Assembly (NCBI GenBank): GCA_021234155.1
Contig: JAJEKV010000160.1
Span: 354,388-418,387 of the forward strand
Length of the DNA stretch: 64,000 bases
Source of the DNA: Isoetes taiwanensis
Lineage: Eukaryota > Streptophyta > Lycopodiopsida > Isoetales > Isoetaceae
Reading direction: 5' to 3'
Under the pieces are notes generated by a model. That model saw only the letters and a program-made list of their open reading frames with translations. It was not told the origin of the DNA and ran no database searches. Position numbers and translations under genes: made by a program. Positions 10,775 through 22,093 of this stretch are shown here, in pieces. How positions within the stretch are numbered: the first letter of the stretch is position 1; every line of letters starts with the position of its first letter.

Positions 10775-12200
10775 TGATTAGTGCAATGAAGGAGGAATTA
10801 GATATGTTACATAAACAAGGGACTTGGGAGCTTGTGCCCTAAAAACCTCCGTGCAAGAATATCATTCAAAAAGGCTTATATCGCGCAAAAATATCGCTCG
10901 ATGGTACGATTTTAGGCACAAAGCAAGACTCGCCATAAGGGAAATACACAACAAGAAGGTTTTGACTATAATGATGTTTTTGCACGTGGTGGTGGGCTTG
11001 AAAATTATTTCGCACGTTTTGCTTTAAGAATGACAAAATTCTTGGCTTTATTGTTCATCCTAGATTTCAAATCAGAGATTCTTAAATGGTGATTTAGAAG
11101 AGGAGTTGTACATGAAATAGACCTCAGGGTTTTGTGAATAAGGATATATTCGGTTATGTTTGTAAGTCAAGAAAAGTTTGTATGGACTTAGACAAACCTA
11201 GATGTGAATAAGATAAATGCTTATCTTATCAATATGGGATGGAAAGGATCTAGATAAGATCCTAGTCTTTATTTTAAGTTTCAAGACTCCAAAGTTTTAT
11301 AATTCTTCTTTATGTTGACGATACAATTATGATTATTGTAGTGCATTCTCTCTTATTGAAACACTAAGGCCTCTATTGGCGTGATTTTTGAGGTTACGAC
11401 CTTGGCCTTATGCACTATTGTTTAGGTCTTGAAGTATGGCAAACTTCACCGTTGATCCATTTGACTCTCAAAAAAGTATGTCAAAGATTAAATTTTGGAT
11501 AAATTCCATATCAATGGATTGCAACTGGTGAGTAATTATCCCCTTGGGATCCGGGAAGGTTGACTCTTCAATCGATGATGAAGATATCGATGCTACTCTC
11601 TATAGACATAGGCTTAGTTGGTGCATTGCTCTATCTCACCATTACACGTCCGGATATAACATATGCCGTTGGAGTTCTTACCGATTCATGACACATCCAA
11701 AGCAATCTCTTTGCGGAAGGCTTATCCGGTGGTTCGTTATCTTAAAGGTACTCATAATGAGGGTCTTTTTATGGCATTTTATTTCGTAACCCAAACTATG
11801 GTCTATTAGGATTCGATATAATTTTCCAATAGCGATTTGGATTCAAGAAAATCTCTCCTTACAGTTTTGTGTCTTTCTTTGGCAACCCTCTGTTAGTTGG
11901 GGTTCTAAAACTCAAAGTACTACTAGTATTAGTACTATGTAAAAGGCCAGCTGAAAGCCTTAGCCCATACTACCGGGGAATTAAAATGGACGATTCATTT
12001 TATGAAGATCTTGGTGTATCACCAAACGACATCAACTCTTTTGTGATAATAGTGGAGCTATTTCACATGTTAAGGATTTCAAGATATATATGAGATCAAG
12101 CATTTGGATATTAAACTTTGTTTTATTAAAGCAGCTGCAAAAATGGTTCTCTTACTCTTTTCTATTATCCACCAAAATATACTTGGCTGATGGTTTCACT
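10775..12200 (+). pseudogene. Copia reverse transcriptase / RNase H remnant
   Basis: The RT start is recognisable as AMKEELDMLHKQGTWELVP (about 10783-10839). The catalytic box is LLYVDDTI, with YVDD at 11321-11332. The RT/RNase H connection is marked by TITRPDITYAVGVL (about 11638-11679) and by traces of the terminal region near 12150-12200 (a YLADG-F-TKPL-like segment). The order integrase before RT confirms copia. Frames change many times and the usual LYGLKQAP-type motif near 11160-11200 is barely visible. Confidence 0.72.
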
Positions 12201-12329
12201 AAACCACTCTATGAGATTGTTTAAACAAATGAAAGGTGTTTTACCTCGGGCCTTTATGGATGAAGGGGGATAATATCAATGGGGATATTTGTTTTTTTGT
12301 TTTCTCAGCCATGTTAGAATGGGGGGATA

Positions 12330-12551
12330 TTAGAAGTGCTTGATATACTATTGAAAACTTTTAGATGACTATACATGGTCCATTATTGGACCATGGGACA
12401 CTATTTCATTTAGACATCATTTGTTTAAACAACGTGGCATGTCTATATAACCACGCCCATTGGTTAGTTAGTCTTTCAAAGCATTATTTGTATTCTTGAA
12501 TCTTCTTCATTCTTCAAGGAATACATTCTATTGAGAAGTCCTTTTGGTTGA
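12330..12551 (+). repeat. Copia 3' LTR
   Basis: It is preceded by a purine-rich GAATGGGGGGATA tract that can serve as polypurine tract (about 12317-12329). It starts TTAGAAGTGCTT and ends near GGTTGA. It is about 20 bp shorter than the 5' LTR because it lacks the odd inserted sequence. Confidence 0.8.
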
Positions 12552-12639
12552 TAGAACTTATATGATTCTTATTATAACCACTTGATCGAAACATTCCTCG
12601 GGCTTAAAACCTTTTGAATTGAATCAAACCTTCTTGAAT

Positions 12640-12850
12640 ATCTCCAAAATTGAAAAAAGTGCCTTTGAAAAGTAGAACATCCTTGAGTATCCAACTTAAA
12701 TATAGATTATATCCAACTTAAATATTTGAATGGGCACAACCAACTTGGAAGGCTAAATTCTAGCATTTTTGGTAATCTTTCAAGCCTTTCAAGACTATAT
12801 TTCTCCCATAACATTTTAATAGGTTTCATCCCAATATCTAACTTCAATGA
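12640..12850 (+). pseudogene. Leucine-rich-repeat fragment (plant LRR type)
   Basis: Around 12726-12840 the frame reads SSIFGNLSSLSRLYFSHNIL then IGFIP. This follows the plant extracellular LRR pattern (LxxLxxLxxLxLxxNxLxGxIP) found in receptor-like kinases and receptor-like proteins. Only about one and a half repeats are readable, and no kinase or transmembrane segment is nearby. The B counterpart (about 50130-50250) keeps the same core with other frame breaks. It is a gene fragment carried inside the macro-unit. Confidence 0.45.
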
Positions 12851-13493
12851 AAGGAGAAAGATTCTTCATCCAACTATATTTGTTTATCAAATGTTCAATC
12901 CTAAAAGATTGGGATCCTTCAACTATTTTGTGGAAATGTTACGGATCCGGATTGTGATGCATCTTCGACGATGATGATGACGACCAAACACCATTGATGA
13001 TGATACTCAAATCCCAAAGTCATGCATTGATCTAGTCCGGGGTGTGGGATAGGCATTGCCCAACACAATAAGATCTTTTAATGTAGATTGTTGAAAGGTC
13101 GGTTAGAACAATTCTTTTTATGATAGATTGTGGCAAGATGGAGTTAGATCAAATGTCGAGTGCATCCATTTAAGCCAAATATCAGCCCATTATGCCAAAT
13201 ATTATATAAGGGTAACGAAGTCTATCGAACATTGTTTTTTTTCTTTGTCACATCTTCATTTCGTTTAGGATTAATAGATGTTTTTGCTTAAAATGCCAAA
13301 GGCCCAATCAAAATGATGGGTCATTAGGAAATTATTGAAAATAGGCTTGGAAATGAGCAGTATCCCAAATGAATCTGAATTTGGAACGGCCCTTCAATCT
13401 TTGCATAGACCGATTTTATGGATCATTTGGACTTGCAATACTTAGTTTCCATGTCCGAGGCTTTTGCCATTGGTATCACTTCTTGTTAAAGCC
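12851..13493. other. Gene-free stretch
   Basis: No coding region is supportable. Its right part (from about 13310) matches the start of the local duplication that also covers 4545-4725. Confidence 0.4.
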
Positions 13494-13730
13494 AAATATC
13501 CCACATGCGGATGCTAAGATGGGGACAAAAGTTCTTATATATTGATAGGGGATAACAAATGAAAACTTCTCAAGCCCGTAGTGATGAGCACGAGCTTAAC
13601 TATTCTTTTCGCCTTTTACTAAAGAATACCGTGTGCTTCGTCACAAATCGCAAGATATGCCATTTTTGGGATGCCTTCTTTTTGAGAGGGTTCAACAAAA
13701 ACCAAATAGAACATCTTGCAAAGCCTTTTG
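13494..13730 (+). repeat. 240-bp hairpin repeat, copy R2 (unit A)
   Basis: It has the same start and end as R1. The paired elements of the core are partly altered here (GAGCACGAGCTTAAC in place of the GAGCACAGAGCGAAC of the other copies), whereas copy R2 in unit B has the standard core. Confidence 0.8.
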
Positions 13731-14881
13731 CTTATTATTGAAACTAAAGCGGTTGTAATGGAATTAATATGGGACACCTATGTAAGGCAAACCATTAGGA
13801 TAGAAGAGAGCTAAATCCGATTGTGAAGCTTATAATAAGGGAATAAAAAGAACTCACCGCAGATTTTGAGATGCCTGATACATAAGGTGCATGAGATGCA
13901 AGAATTAGCTATATATTAGAATGTAACGAGAGAGAGACCAAACACATTTTCGTCCTTTCCATTTACATTGATCAGAGAAACTATACATTCCATAGCATAC
14001 CCTTAGCATTGATCATTGACGTGTTGTGTGGCACAAGGGAATGGCTAAAGAACTATGTAGCTAGTTGCAAAGTGTTTTCTCAGATTTAAGGATGCTCATT
14101 TCTTCAATCCCGTAGTTTCTGCACATAGTAGTCTGTTATGTTTGTCTATGCATGCTTGTATGGTATGTCTTCTACCTTATGCTTTTTTATGCTGAATTTT
14201 ATGTTCTACACCTTAGCTTGGTATCCTAAATTTTCATTAAAGGTTTTAATTTGTTTGATTGTAAATATGGCCTTTCATACATTTGGTTAGTAGATACATT
14301 GAGACTTTACACAAAGATGATCCGAGAGTTGAGACGTTGAGTATTTTGTTAACAATTACATATTGATCGCCACAAGAAAGGCATCATTACCGGCATATCG
14401 GGTTCATGAGATGTACGTAATGGTGTGAATTAAGTACATAAGCTTAATGGAACAGAACTCACCTTTAAAGTTGAGAAATTTAAGAAATTTTTGTCAACAA
14501 TTACATCTGCCAGAAGGAAGGTATCATTGTTGGCACATAGGGTAGATGCGACAATCGATTACAAATTGAATCGACTACATAGATGAATGACACTCATTCA
14601 CTTTTGTCCAATTGTGGAAAATATAGATTCCCATTGCATGCCCCATAGAAGCATGGCAAGTGAGCTAGATCTCACAGGTGAGCTAGGCAAGGAAGCCTAA
14701 AAGGATATACCTATAGCAGGAATATAACGTCATTTAGTCCAACATCTAGGTTTTGAAGACTTCGGGCATGGACAGAGACATTAGTCTTCTGTTGGCTATA
14801 TGAATTGTGCTCTACCAAATTTTGTTGGTAATATGACAGATTTTAAGTCATAATGAGTAAACAAAAAGCATATCTTGTGCC

Positions 14882-15119
14882 AAATATCCCACATGCCAGA
14901 TGCTAAGATGGGGACAAAAGTTCTTATATATTGATAGGGGATAACGGAAAAACTTCAAAGAAGTCGTGTGATGAGCAGTGAATTTAACTATTCTTTCGCC
15001 TTTTACTAAAGAATACCGTGTGCTCGTCACAAATCGCGGCATATGCCATTTTTTGTGATGCCTTCTCTTCGGAGAGGGCTCAACAACAAACTAAATAGAA
15101 CATCTTGCAAAGCCTTTTC
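14882..15119 (+). repeat. 240-bp hairpin repeat, copy R3 (unit A)
   Basis: It begins AAATATCCCACATGCC directly after a segment related to 6550-6600. The distal arm TGTGCTC and the ATTCTTT/AAAGAAT pair are intact. The proximal arm reads GAGCAGTG. Confidence 0.8.
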
Positions 15120-15325
15120 TTCTGCATCCCAATTAAGCGTTTGTAATGCGTTTCTTGTAAATCTGCTCTTTTGATTAGTACTTATTATTGAAACTAAAGC
15201 AGTTGCAATGGAATTAATATCGGACACCTATGTAAGGCAACCATTAGGATAGAAGAGAGCTAAATCCGATTGCTGAAGCTTATAATAAGGGAATATTGTA
15301 AATTGAATAAAAAGAACTCACCTGC

Positions 15326-15563
15326 AAATATCCCACATGCCAGATGATAAGATGCGGACAAAAGTTCTTATATATTCATATGGGATAACAGCCGAAAACT
15401 CAGCAAGCCGTGTGATGAGCACAGAGCGAACTATTCTTTCGCCTTTTACTAAAGAATACCGTGTGCTCGTCACAAATCGCGGCATATGCCATTTTTTGGG
15501 ATGCCTTCTTTTCGGAGAGGGTTCAACAAAAAAACCAAATAGAACATCTTGCAAAGCCTTTTC
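15326..15563 (+). repeat. 240-bp hairpin repeat, copy R4 (unit A)
   Basis: This copy has both complete inverted pairs: GAGCACA 15417-15423 with TGTGCTC 15462-15468, and ATTCTTT 15433-15439 with AAAGAAT 15451-15457. It sits 200 bp after R3, so R3 and R4 look like a local tandem duplication. Confidence 0.85.
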
Positions 15564-16189
15564 TTCTGCATACCAATTACTTTATTGTCTAATAAATCGT
15601 ATCACGGCACCCGTTATCCGCCTCTCCTCTTTTCTTTCCTCCGCGGCCATTTTTCTATGTATGGCGTTGTTCTGGCAGCTCTGTTGTGTTATATAGCGAT
15701 CTTTCAGCTAAGTATATGTTGCCCTGCAAATTATGTTGGATTGCTGGACTTTCACACTCCACACATTTGATAGTTTATACTAACATGTCTTATGACTATT
15801 CTGTTAAGTCAATGGCCATTTGGTCTTTATATAGATTAGCTCATGCAATAAATACTGGTACATAATCATAGAAGTTGAATAGATACTTTTGACTTGCTAG
15901 GTTATTGAAGGGTTTACGTTATGGAGATCGAGTTTTGGTCTTCTACACTTGGGACATGGATGAGAAGTCGCAATTGAGAACACGAAGCAATTAGAGCCGA
16001 CGCAACAGAGCTTGGATCTATCCTCCTCCCGATGTGGCAATTAAAAGTCAAGAGTTGCTTCTACTTGGGATCATTCTGGATGGCCGATAAATCTGAACCC
16101 CATTTTTTCAGTTGCCATGGCTTTGCATGCATGTTTAGAGATGGTGACCGAATTATCCATTTCTATTAAATTCTCTGGCTATACAAGTT
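15564..16189. other. Gene-free stretch with a short conserved ORF
   Basis: The region is shared with about 52872-53491 of unit B. A frame reading through WSSTLGTWM then IKSQELLLLGII is visible in B (53205-53393) and in broken form in A. I cannot assign it to a family. Confidence 0.3.
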
Positions 16190-16222
16190 GAATATGAATC
16201 CATCTTAGGTGGATTCATATTC
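16190..16222. repeat. Perfect 13-bp hairpin
   Basis: Arms GAATATGAATCCA (16190-16202) and TGGATTCATATTC (16210-16222) flank a 7-nt loop. It is conserved in unit B at 53492-53524. It lies just upstream of the GCATG minisatellite and could mark its edge. Confidence 0.8.
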
Positions 16223-16339
16223 ATCTTCATCTTCGATTTTTTTTTTTTTGGGTCACATGTGTCTATAACACCCTTTTATGTTGGGGGGGGGGAGGGAGGG
16301 ATCACATGTGTCTATAACACCCTTATCTTGAAGGAGGAG

Positions 16340-17000
16340 AGAATGTGTGTGTCTGAGAGAGAGACCATGTTGGAGCCTAGGTGGCATGCATGAGCCACCT
16401 TGGCATGTTGAATCCTAGGTGGCATGTTGGATCCACCTTGGCATGTTGGAGCCCACGTGGCATGTTTGAGACACCTTGGGATGTTTGAGCCCACGTGGCA
16501 TGTTAGAGTGGGCATGGCATGTTTGAGCCAACTAGGTGGCATGGTGGATCCTAGGGGTACAACATTTGAACCATAAGAAATAACATATGAAATTAATTAA
16601 ACCATTAGAAAATATTACATTAGAAATGTCATATTACATTGATGTTTCAATTGGAATGTTGAAGCGGCATGTTGGAGCCTAGGTGGCATGTTTGATCCAC
16701 CTTGGCATGTTGGAGCCCACGTGGCATGGTTGAGCCACCTTGGCATGTTGGAGCCTAGGTGGTATGTTTGAGCCACCTTGGCACGTTGGAGCCTAGGTGC
16801 CGTGTTTGAGCCACCTTGGCATGTTGGAGCCCACGTGGCATGGTTGAGCCACCTTGGCATGTTGGAGCTTAGGTGGCATGTTTGAGCCACTTTGGCATGT
16901 TGGAGCCTAGGTGGCATGTTGGAGGCCACGTGGCAAGTTTGAGCCACCTTGGCATGCTGGAGCCCATGTGGCATGTGCGGAGCCAAATGGTAGATCCTAG
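16340..17000. repeat. GCATG-rich minisatellite (unit A)
   Basis: Imperfect units of about 40 bp alternate GGCATGTTGGAGCC with TAGGTGGCATGTTTGAGCC and ACCTTG. A unique spacer at about 16556-16650 splits two blocks. Many units contain the local dyad AGGTGGC...GCCACCT and several contain CACGTG. The minus strand stays open for 158 codons (16615-17091), reading a repetitive Cys/Trp/Pro/Asn-rich peptide. I regard that as a by-product of the repeat. Confidence 0.85.
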
Positions 17001-17009
17001 GGGCACAAC

Positions 17010-18155
17010 ATTTGAACCACAAAAAAATAACACATTGTTCCTGGCAAACCTTCAACCTCAGTGCTTTAGAACCTCCAAGTTGTTTATGCAAGAAACTTGG
17101 AAAAATTATGCAAAGAACTCAAGTTCTAAGTGATTTCCCAAAACCAAGAAAAGGCACTCTCAACAAAACTTATGCCATGCACAAACAATCTCGAATTTTG
17201 ATGCCATTTCAGTTCAAGCAAGTGCTCTAGTATGCAAAGAATCTTTAACCAAAAGTCTAACCCCAAAACATATGCAGAACCCGTTCAATTTTGATAATTT
17301 GACCAAGTCAAAATAAAGTCAATGTTCCTAGTAGAATTCATATTTTTGCAGCTATCTCCGAACCGCTTGCAAGCAGAGTGCATCAGATTCTCAGAACAAG
17401 AAATATGCAAACGTGACCTTAAAATGTGATTTCTGACTGACAGACTGTCACTTTGCAACAATGACTTAGAACTTAAGATTTTTCAGTTTTTTTATGATGT
17501 TTCTTGAATGTTTTTTTCTAACATGAGTTGTGGTGGAGAGGGATAAGAGGAAACTAGGTGTACATAGGTTGGAGTATATATGCTAGTTTTGTCATTTTCT
17601 ATTTTTGCACGCATCCCAAGAAATCAAATTTGGGGGTCTAAATTTGGCCAAATTCAATTTTTTCAAAGCCCATTACATTTTGGAATAAGAAAATTTGGAT
17701 AATAAGGACTTTTTGTTTTTAGGGCAAGAATGGCTAGGATGCATGATTTGGCAACAAAAGGTGATGACTTGGCAAGCAAAGATGGCACGACAATTGAGGG
17801 TGGTGATGTGGCAAGAAAATTAGCAAACAAAGTTTCTCCTAGTCAAGAACTTTTTGTGACATGGATATGATATGGTGATGATGTGATATAATGGAATTTT
17901 TGACATGTATACACAATGATGCTTGGATTTTGAGATTTTCAGGACAACTTTTTGTCTTTTCTAGGAATGTCATGTCAAAGGTGTACTTTCTCTCTCTATC
18001 TTTATGTTTTTGGAGAGAGAATATGGTATTGGACTTTAGAAATGGCTAAATTGGATGGAATGATTATAGTAAAGCCTTGAGAAATAGCAAATCATGCCTT
18101 AAGATGTAACATCATGGCAAAAGCTTGAATCATGCAAAGTACCATTGAATTTTGA
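17010..18155. other. Gene-free stretch
   Basis: AT-rich DNA shared with 54330-55431 of unit B. No coding region, RNA gene or transposon terminus is supportable. Confidence 0.45.
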
Positions 18156-18392
18156 GTGGTCTTTGGGGCCTTCAACCTTGACTTCAAGTGTTCAAGATGC
18201 TTAGGTGATCAATTGTCCTTCAAGAAATGCCGATATGGTGCCAAACTAGTGTCCATCTTTGGTTTTTCATATCAACGTGTCTTCTACAAGTTGCCAGGTG
18301 ATGGATGTTTTCAAGTTTCACGCTCTACAAGCTCACACGCACACACATGTATTAAGTCAAATGCTTGTGAAGTGTGTCAAGCATACATATAG
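18156..18392 (+). CDS. Hypothetical Cys-rich ORF conserved in A and B
   Basis: The ORF has 78 codons starting MVFGAFNLDFKCSRCLGDQ. The first 78 residues are identical in unit B (55432-55764), where the frame runs on to 110 codons. It contains several Cys residues (KCSRC, CEVCQ) without a spacing I recognise. It is followed by the AC-rich tract. It could be a fragment of a larger gene or a chance frame in a well conserved block. Confidence 0.2.
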   Translation: MVFGAFNLDFKCSRCLGDQLSFKKCRYGAKLVSIFGFSYQRVFYKLPGDGCFQVSRSTSSHAHTCIKSNACEVCQAYI

Positions 18393-18464
18393 CTGTTGTA
18401 TGCTGCCATTTTGTGGCAGTAATGGAATGTGGACAATTTGGTCATGTATGGATTCTTATAAAAC

Positions 18465-18640
18465 CATAAAAAACCACACCTCCTTAAAACAAAACAACAC
18501 CTCAAACAAACACTACCTTAAAAAACAACGCTTAAAAAAAACATCCCTTCAAAAAACCATACCGCCTGAGAAAACAACACATCCTTAAAAAAGAAACTAC
18601 ACCTCCTTAAGAAACCGCACATTCTTTTAAAAAAACTATG
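18465..18640. repeat. A/C-rich strand-asymmetric tract
   Basis: Degenerate repeats of CCTTAAAA with ACACC and AAACAAC fill this stretch, so one strand is almost free of G. It recurs in unit B at about 55738-55905 with small length changes. Confidence 0.7.
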
Positions 18641-19390
18641 GCTCCTTATCAAAAACTACAGCATATTCTTGAAAAACTATACCTCCGTATAACTACATGT
18701 AGGTTTTCTTCAAATCTTCAAAAAAACAACCCATATTCTATTTTTTCTATTGTTTTCAGCCGTGGACCAAATGTTGGGGTTGTAGTAGTGAGGAGAAAAG
18801 CAGAATATGTGGATATATGAAAGTAAATTTAGCCATCAATATGTTGATTGTATTGTTCATGATGTTGAAAATGGTAAGAAGACAAAAATTTTACTATAAA
18901 TGACTGTGAGCAAGTTTTGCATAAAAAATTATGTGAAGAATGGTCGTCCCAGTTGCATGAAGGAGTTGAGAAGGTAGATTGTAGGATAAAGAAAGAAAGT
19001 ATTCGAATAAGCTATTGTATTCGAAAGCAAACAGTGTACTAAGATAGAGGAAGTGGAAGAAAGATGTAGATGGCCATTTGCTCCGGTGGAAGAAGACCAT
19101 GCTGATGATACCCCTTCTGCAGTCATTAACATCTGCATCTTTAAATCTAGTTAATTGTATAAGACCTTAAAAGTCGAAGAAGCGTTGTATGTATATACTA
19201 TCAAATATTTTTATGAGTATAAATAGACATGCATCAAGTGGTCGAGGGCAAGGAGTTCGGCCTCCGCCTGCTTCTTATAGCTAGATAAAACATTGTGATC
19301 ATGAACATGATAACAATGCCACAACATGATGTTGCTTCCTGGAATAACCATGCAACACTGCCATAGACTCATAAGTGCTGGAAAACTGTT

Positions 19391-19702
19391 TCACCAACTA
19401 TCTGCTGTTCTATCCTCTTCTCTACAAATAGTCCAAGCCACCAACATATTTTTATTCTTGGCTACCCTGAAAAGTGTCTTAACAAAGTCTTCTCTCTCAC
19501 TCAAACAACGAGCTACATCTACCTTTGAACTAAACTTAGCAAGCAATTTGCCCAACCAATCAAATGTCTCAAAGGTCTCTTTGTTGTTACCGATCTGAAG
19601 CGTGGTGGAAAAACCAAACCCACAGACTCGTCCTTGAGACTCTACATAGATGTCGTTTTGTGAAAAAGCAGGGAAAGAAGAAAAAAAAAAATGCTCGAGC
19701 AT
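19391..19702 (-). pseudogene. Hypothetical minus-strand ORF, 103 codons
   Basis: The frame includes ETFDWLGKLLAKFSSKVDVA and SEREDFVKTLFRVAKNKNM, which has protein-like composition with amphipathic segments. The B counterpart (about 56640-56937) keeps most of the DNA but breaks the frame near its start. I do not recognise the family. It may be an exon of a captured gene. Confidence 0.25.
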
Positions 19703-19749
19703 TACGGCTTAAAGAGCCATGTAAGGTAGCTAGCATAGCAAAATGACTT

Positions 19750-21430
19750 TCAGTTCCTAAATTGGTGGATTTGTTGGGAAATGGGAGAATCTAGGAGGAC
19801 TCGGAAATGCGATTTGGGTGCGAGGCCGTCCCCCGGCCAAGTTTATGCTCTACTCTGATTTTCTAGCTGATTTCATTACGGATGAACTATAACAACCTCA
19901 CGAGGTGCGGCGTAGGAGGTATAATCCTAGAAGACTAACTGATTGTTATCATTATGAATCATCCACACAATTATCCTGGTCCGTTTGATGTTTTGATCCA
20001 CATTATACGGTATCGCTAGCATGGTTTGTTCATGATCAAAAGGATCTCTAGAGCATACGACGAAGATGAAGAAGAATAGTTACATATCATGTTATGTTCG
20101 ATAATCGTATTAGTATAGTAGTACTAATGTTATTTTGTTTCTATTTGCGAAGAATATCACTATCTATATCTTATCCCTCATATATAATTTACATTGGGTA
20201 GATTCTAGTCTTTGATACTGGGTAGATTCTAGTCTTTGATACTGTCTTCAAATATTGACACGTAGGTGCATGTTGTGCAGTATACTTCTATAGAAAATAT
20301 TTTGACATGTAGCAAGATAGCAAGGGAAAAAAAACTTTGCTTCGAAGGCAAGCCATCTCCATCTGCAAGCTATCTGCGACAACGTATTGTCTGCAAGGAG
20401 AGACAATCTCGGCGAGTTCATATGGTGTCTAAGCCTAAGTTTTCCTTCTCTTATTTTCTTTAAATCGAAGTTTGCCATTCTTCAACGCCTACTCTTTGGC
20501 ATAAGGTATGTTTTTTATCTCATTCTGGTGCTAAATGTTAGTCTGATCCATTCCAGAAATATGTATTTTTCACGCTTTTCCCCTTTCTCGCCTTGGCAGA
20601 TCTGATCCGTGAGAAGGCCTTGATTTTTACTTGACCCTTTTTTTTTTTTTTTTTGAGGTATAAATCTATCAAGCCAAGTAAAAGCTCTTTCTTAAGTAGA
20701 TGAAACCAGGGTATTCCATTTTCGGCAAATGAAACCAAGCTATTCTTTTTCGACTGGGGTATGGAGGTCTAGTCCTTCCAAGCTATGGGTTCGGCTCCTT
20801 CTTCTCTGTGATTTCCGTATGCGATATCCTGCCCTAACATTCACCATTAGGTTAAGCAAAAAAAGTAAATGAAGGGAGATACGGCAAAAAAGGAAATGAA
20901 GGGAGCAAAGAAGGAGATTCGTAGAACCAAATATTGTGGCTAAATTTAAACTGAAGCAAAGGGGCAGGAAATTGCTAGGAGATTTGATAGGGCCAGGCAT
21001 TTGAGATTGATGCAGCTTCTGCTCAGGGGCACGCAATGGACATGAGCAATGAGATTACTTTTGCTAACTACTTTATGTGCAAAGTCAAATCAAGTATATC
21101 TGTTTCAAGGACTGGATTTCGTCCCTGGATTCGAACAGATCGTTGCTAGGCAGGGTCTGCGATGCTTCTTTCCAACGCTCTGCTCCTTCCTATTTTGACA
21201 TATTCCGGCACTGTTCTATTGAAGGAAAAAGCACTGTTTTGTTCACTATTATAATTGTGTGGCTAGAGTTAGATCCCAAATCAGGTTATTCACAAGATTG
21301 TTAGTAACGCAGGGTTTTGAAATGTAAATGATAGAGAGGTATGCTGGCTATGAGAAGGGGAAATAAAAACTAGTAAACTAAAAACTAAACCTACATAGTG
21401 CAAAATCGTTATGTGTAAATCTAAAATCAA
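19750..21430. other. Gene-free stretch with T-rich runs
   Basis: The region contains a poly-T run at about 20638-20654, a 22-bp local repeat at about 20207-20240 (GGGTAGATTCTAGTCTTTGATA twice, B has it once), and no supportable gene. Confidence 0.4.
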
Positions 21431-21431
21431 G

Positions 21432-21470
21432 AGGAAGGAAGGAAGGAAGGAAGGAAGGAAGGAAGGAAGG
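21432..21470. repeat. (GGAA)n microsatellite
   Basis: About ten GGAA units. The B counterpart (58733-58762) is about two units shorter. Confidence 0.95.
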
Positions 21471-21942
21471 TTCTTTTATCGTCTGCGGAGGCCAATCGGC
21501 CTATGGGACCCAAATTACATCAAGAGAAAACATTCGAAGAATAGAAATCTAAAATCAAGAGAAAAAATATTAGACATACTCAAGGCAAGAAACAGAAAAG
21601 GCAAAAAAAGGAAAGAAAAGAAAGAAACACTAGAATAACCAACCGTGGACTCAAACACTAGAAAATATAACCAACCATGGACTCTATTGAAACGACAAGG
21701 AAAAAAAGGAATAAGAACACTATTCCAACACAAGTCCTACCATTTAAAAATATCGGGCTATCATTCAGCTCTAAATTTGCAAACCAAACATGCAAACTAC
21801 TTTTAACATTTGAAGTCTGTATGCATTAAGGGTTGGTACTTTTGAATTAAGGGAACAATGCTAAAAGCTTAAGCTAATAATGATTAGGAGCAAGGGGACG
21901 ATGTGAAAAGCTTACGTCAAGGCTAGTTAGGTAATTTTGATT

Positions 21943-22093
21943 AACATCCATGTTCAAGACACTTTCCCACACAATTTTAAGGACATAACGTCATTTTGAT
22001 CACCATATTTCCTTCAACATCCATGTTCAAGACACCTTTCCCACACAATTTTAAGGACATAACGTCATTTCGATCACCATTTTTCCTTCAACA
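21943..22093. repeat. 73-bp tandem duplication
   Basis: Two copies starting AACATCCATGTTCAAGAC at 21943 and 22016. The same pair occurs in unit B at 59236 and 59309. Confidence 0.9.

Larger units (their letters stand above)
7260..12551 (+). mobile_element. Degenerate Ty1/copia LTR retrotransposon
   Basis: Two related terminal repeats (7260-7500 and 12330-12551) bound an internal region. It has a tRNA-type primer-binding site, a gag region with a CCHC knuckle, integrase, then reverse transcriptase and RNase H, in that order, which is the copia order. The octamer GAACTTAT flanks both ends (7252-7259 and 12554-12561). Unit B carries the uninterrupted site (about 49981-50000), so the insertion is younger than the unit duplication, or was lost or never present in B. 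All coding parts are broken by many frameshifts. It inserted in the same orientation as the neighbouring transposase gene. Confidence 0.88.

Noticed and set aside
15410-15470. TGATGAG and GCGAAC strings in the 240-bp repeat suggested a hammerhead ribozyme
   Set aside because: The required stem II pairing, the GAAA core and a cleavage-site UH cannot be arranged. A simple hairpin explains it better.
16615-17091. 158-codon minus-strand ORF as a secreted Cys-rich repeat protein
   Set aside because: It begins and ends within or just beyond the minisatellite, has no signal peptide, and its openness follows from the repeat period and composition.
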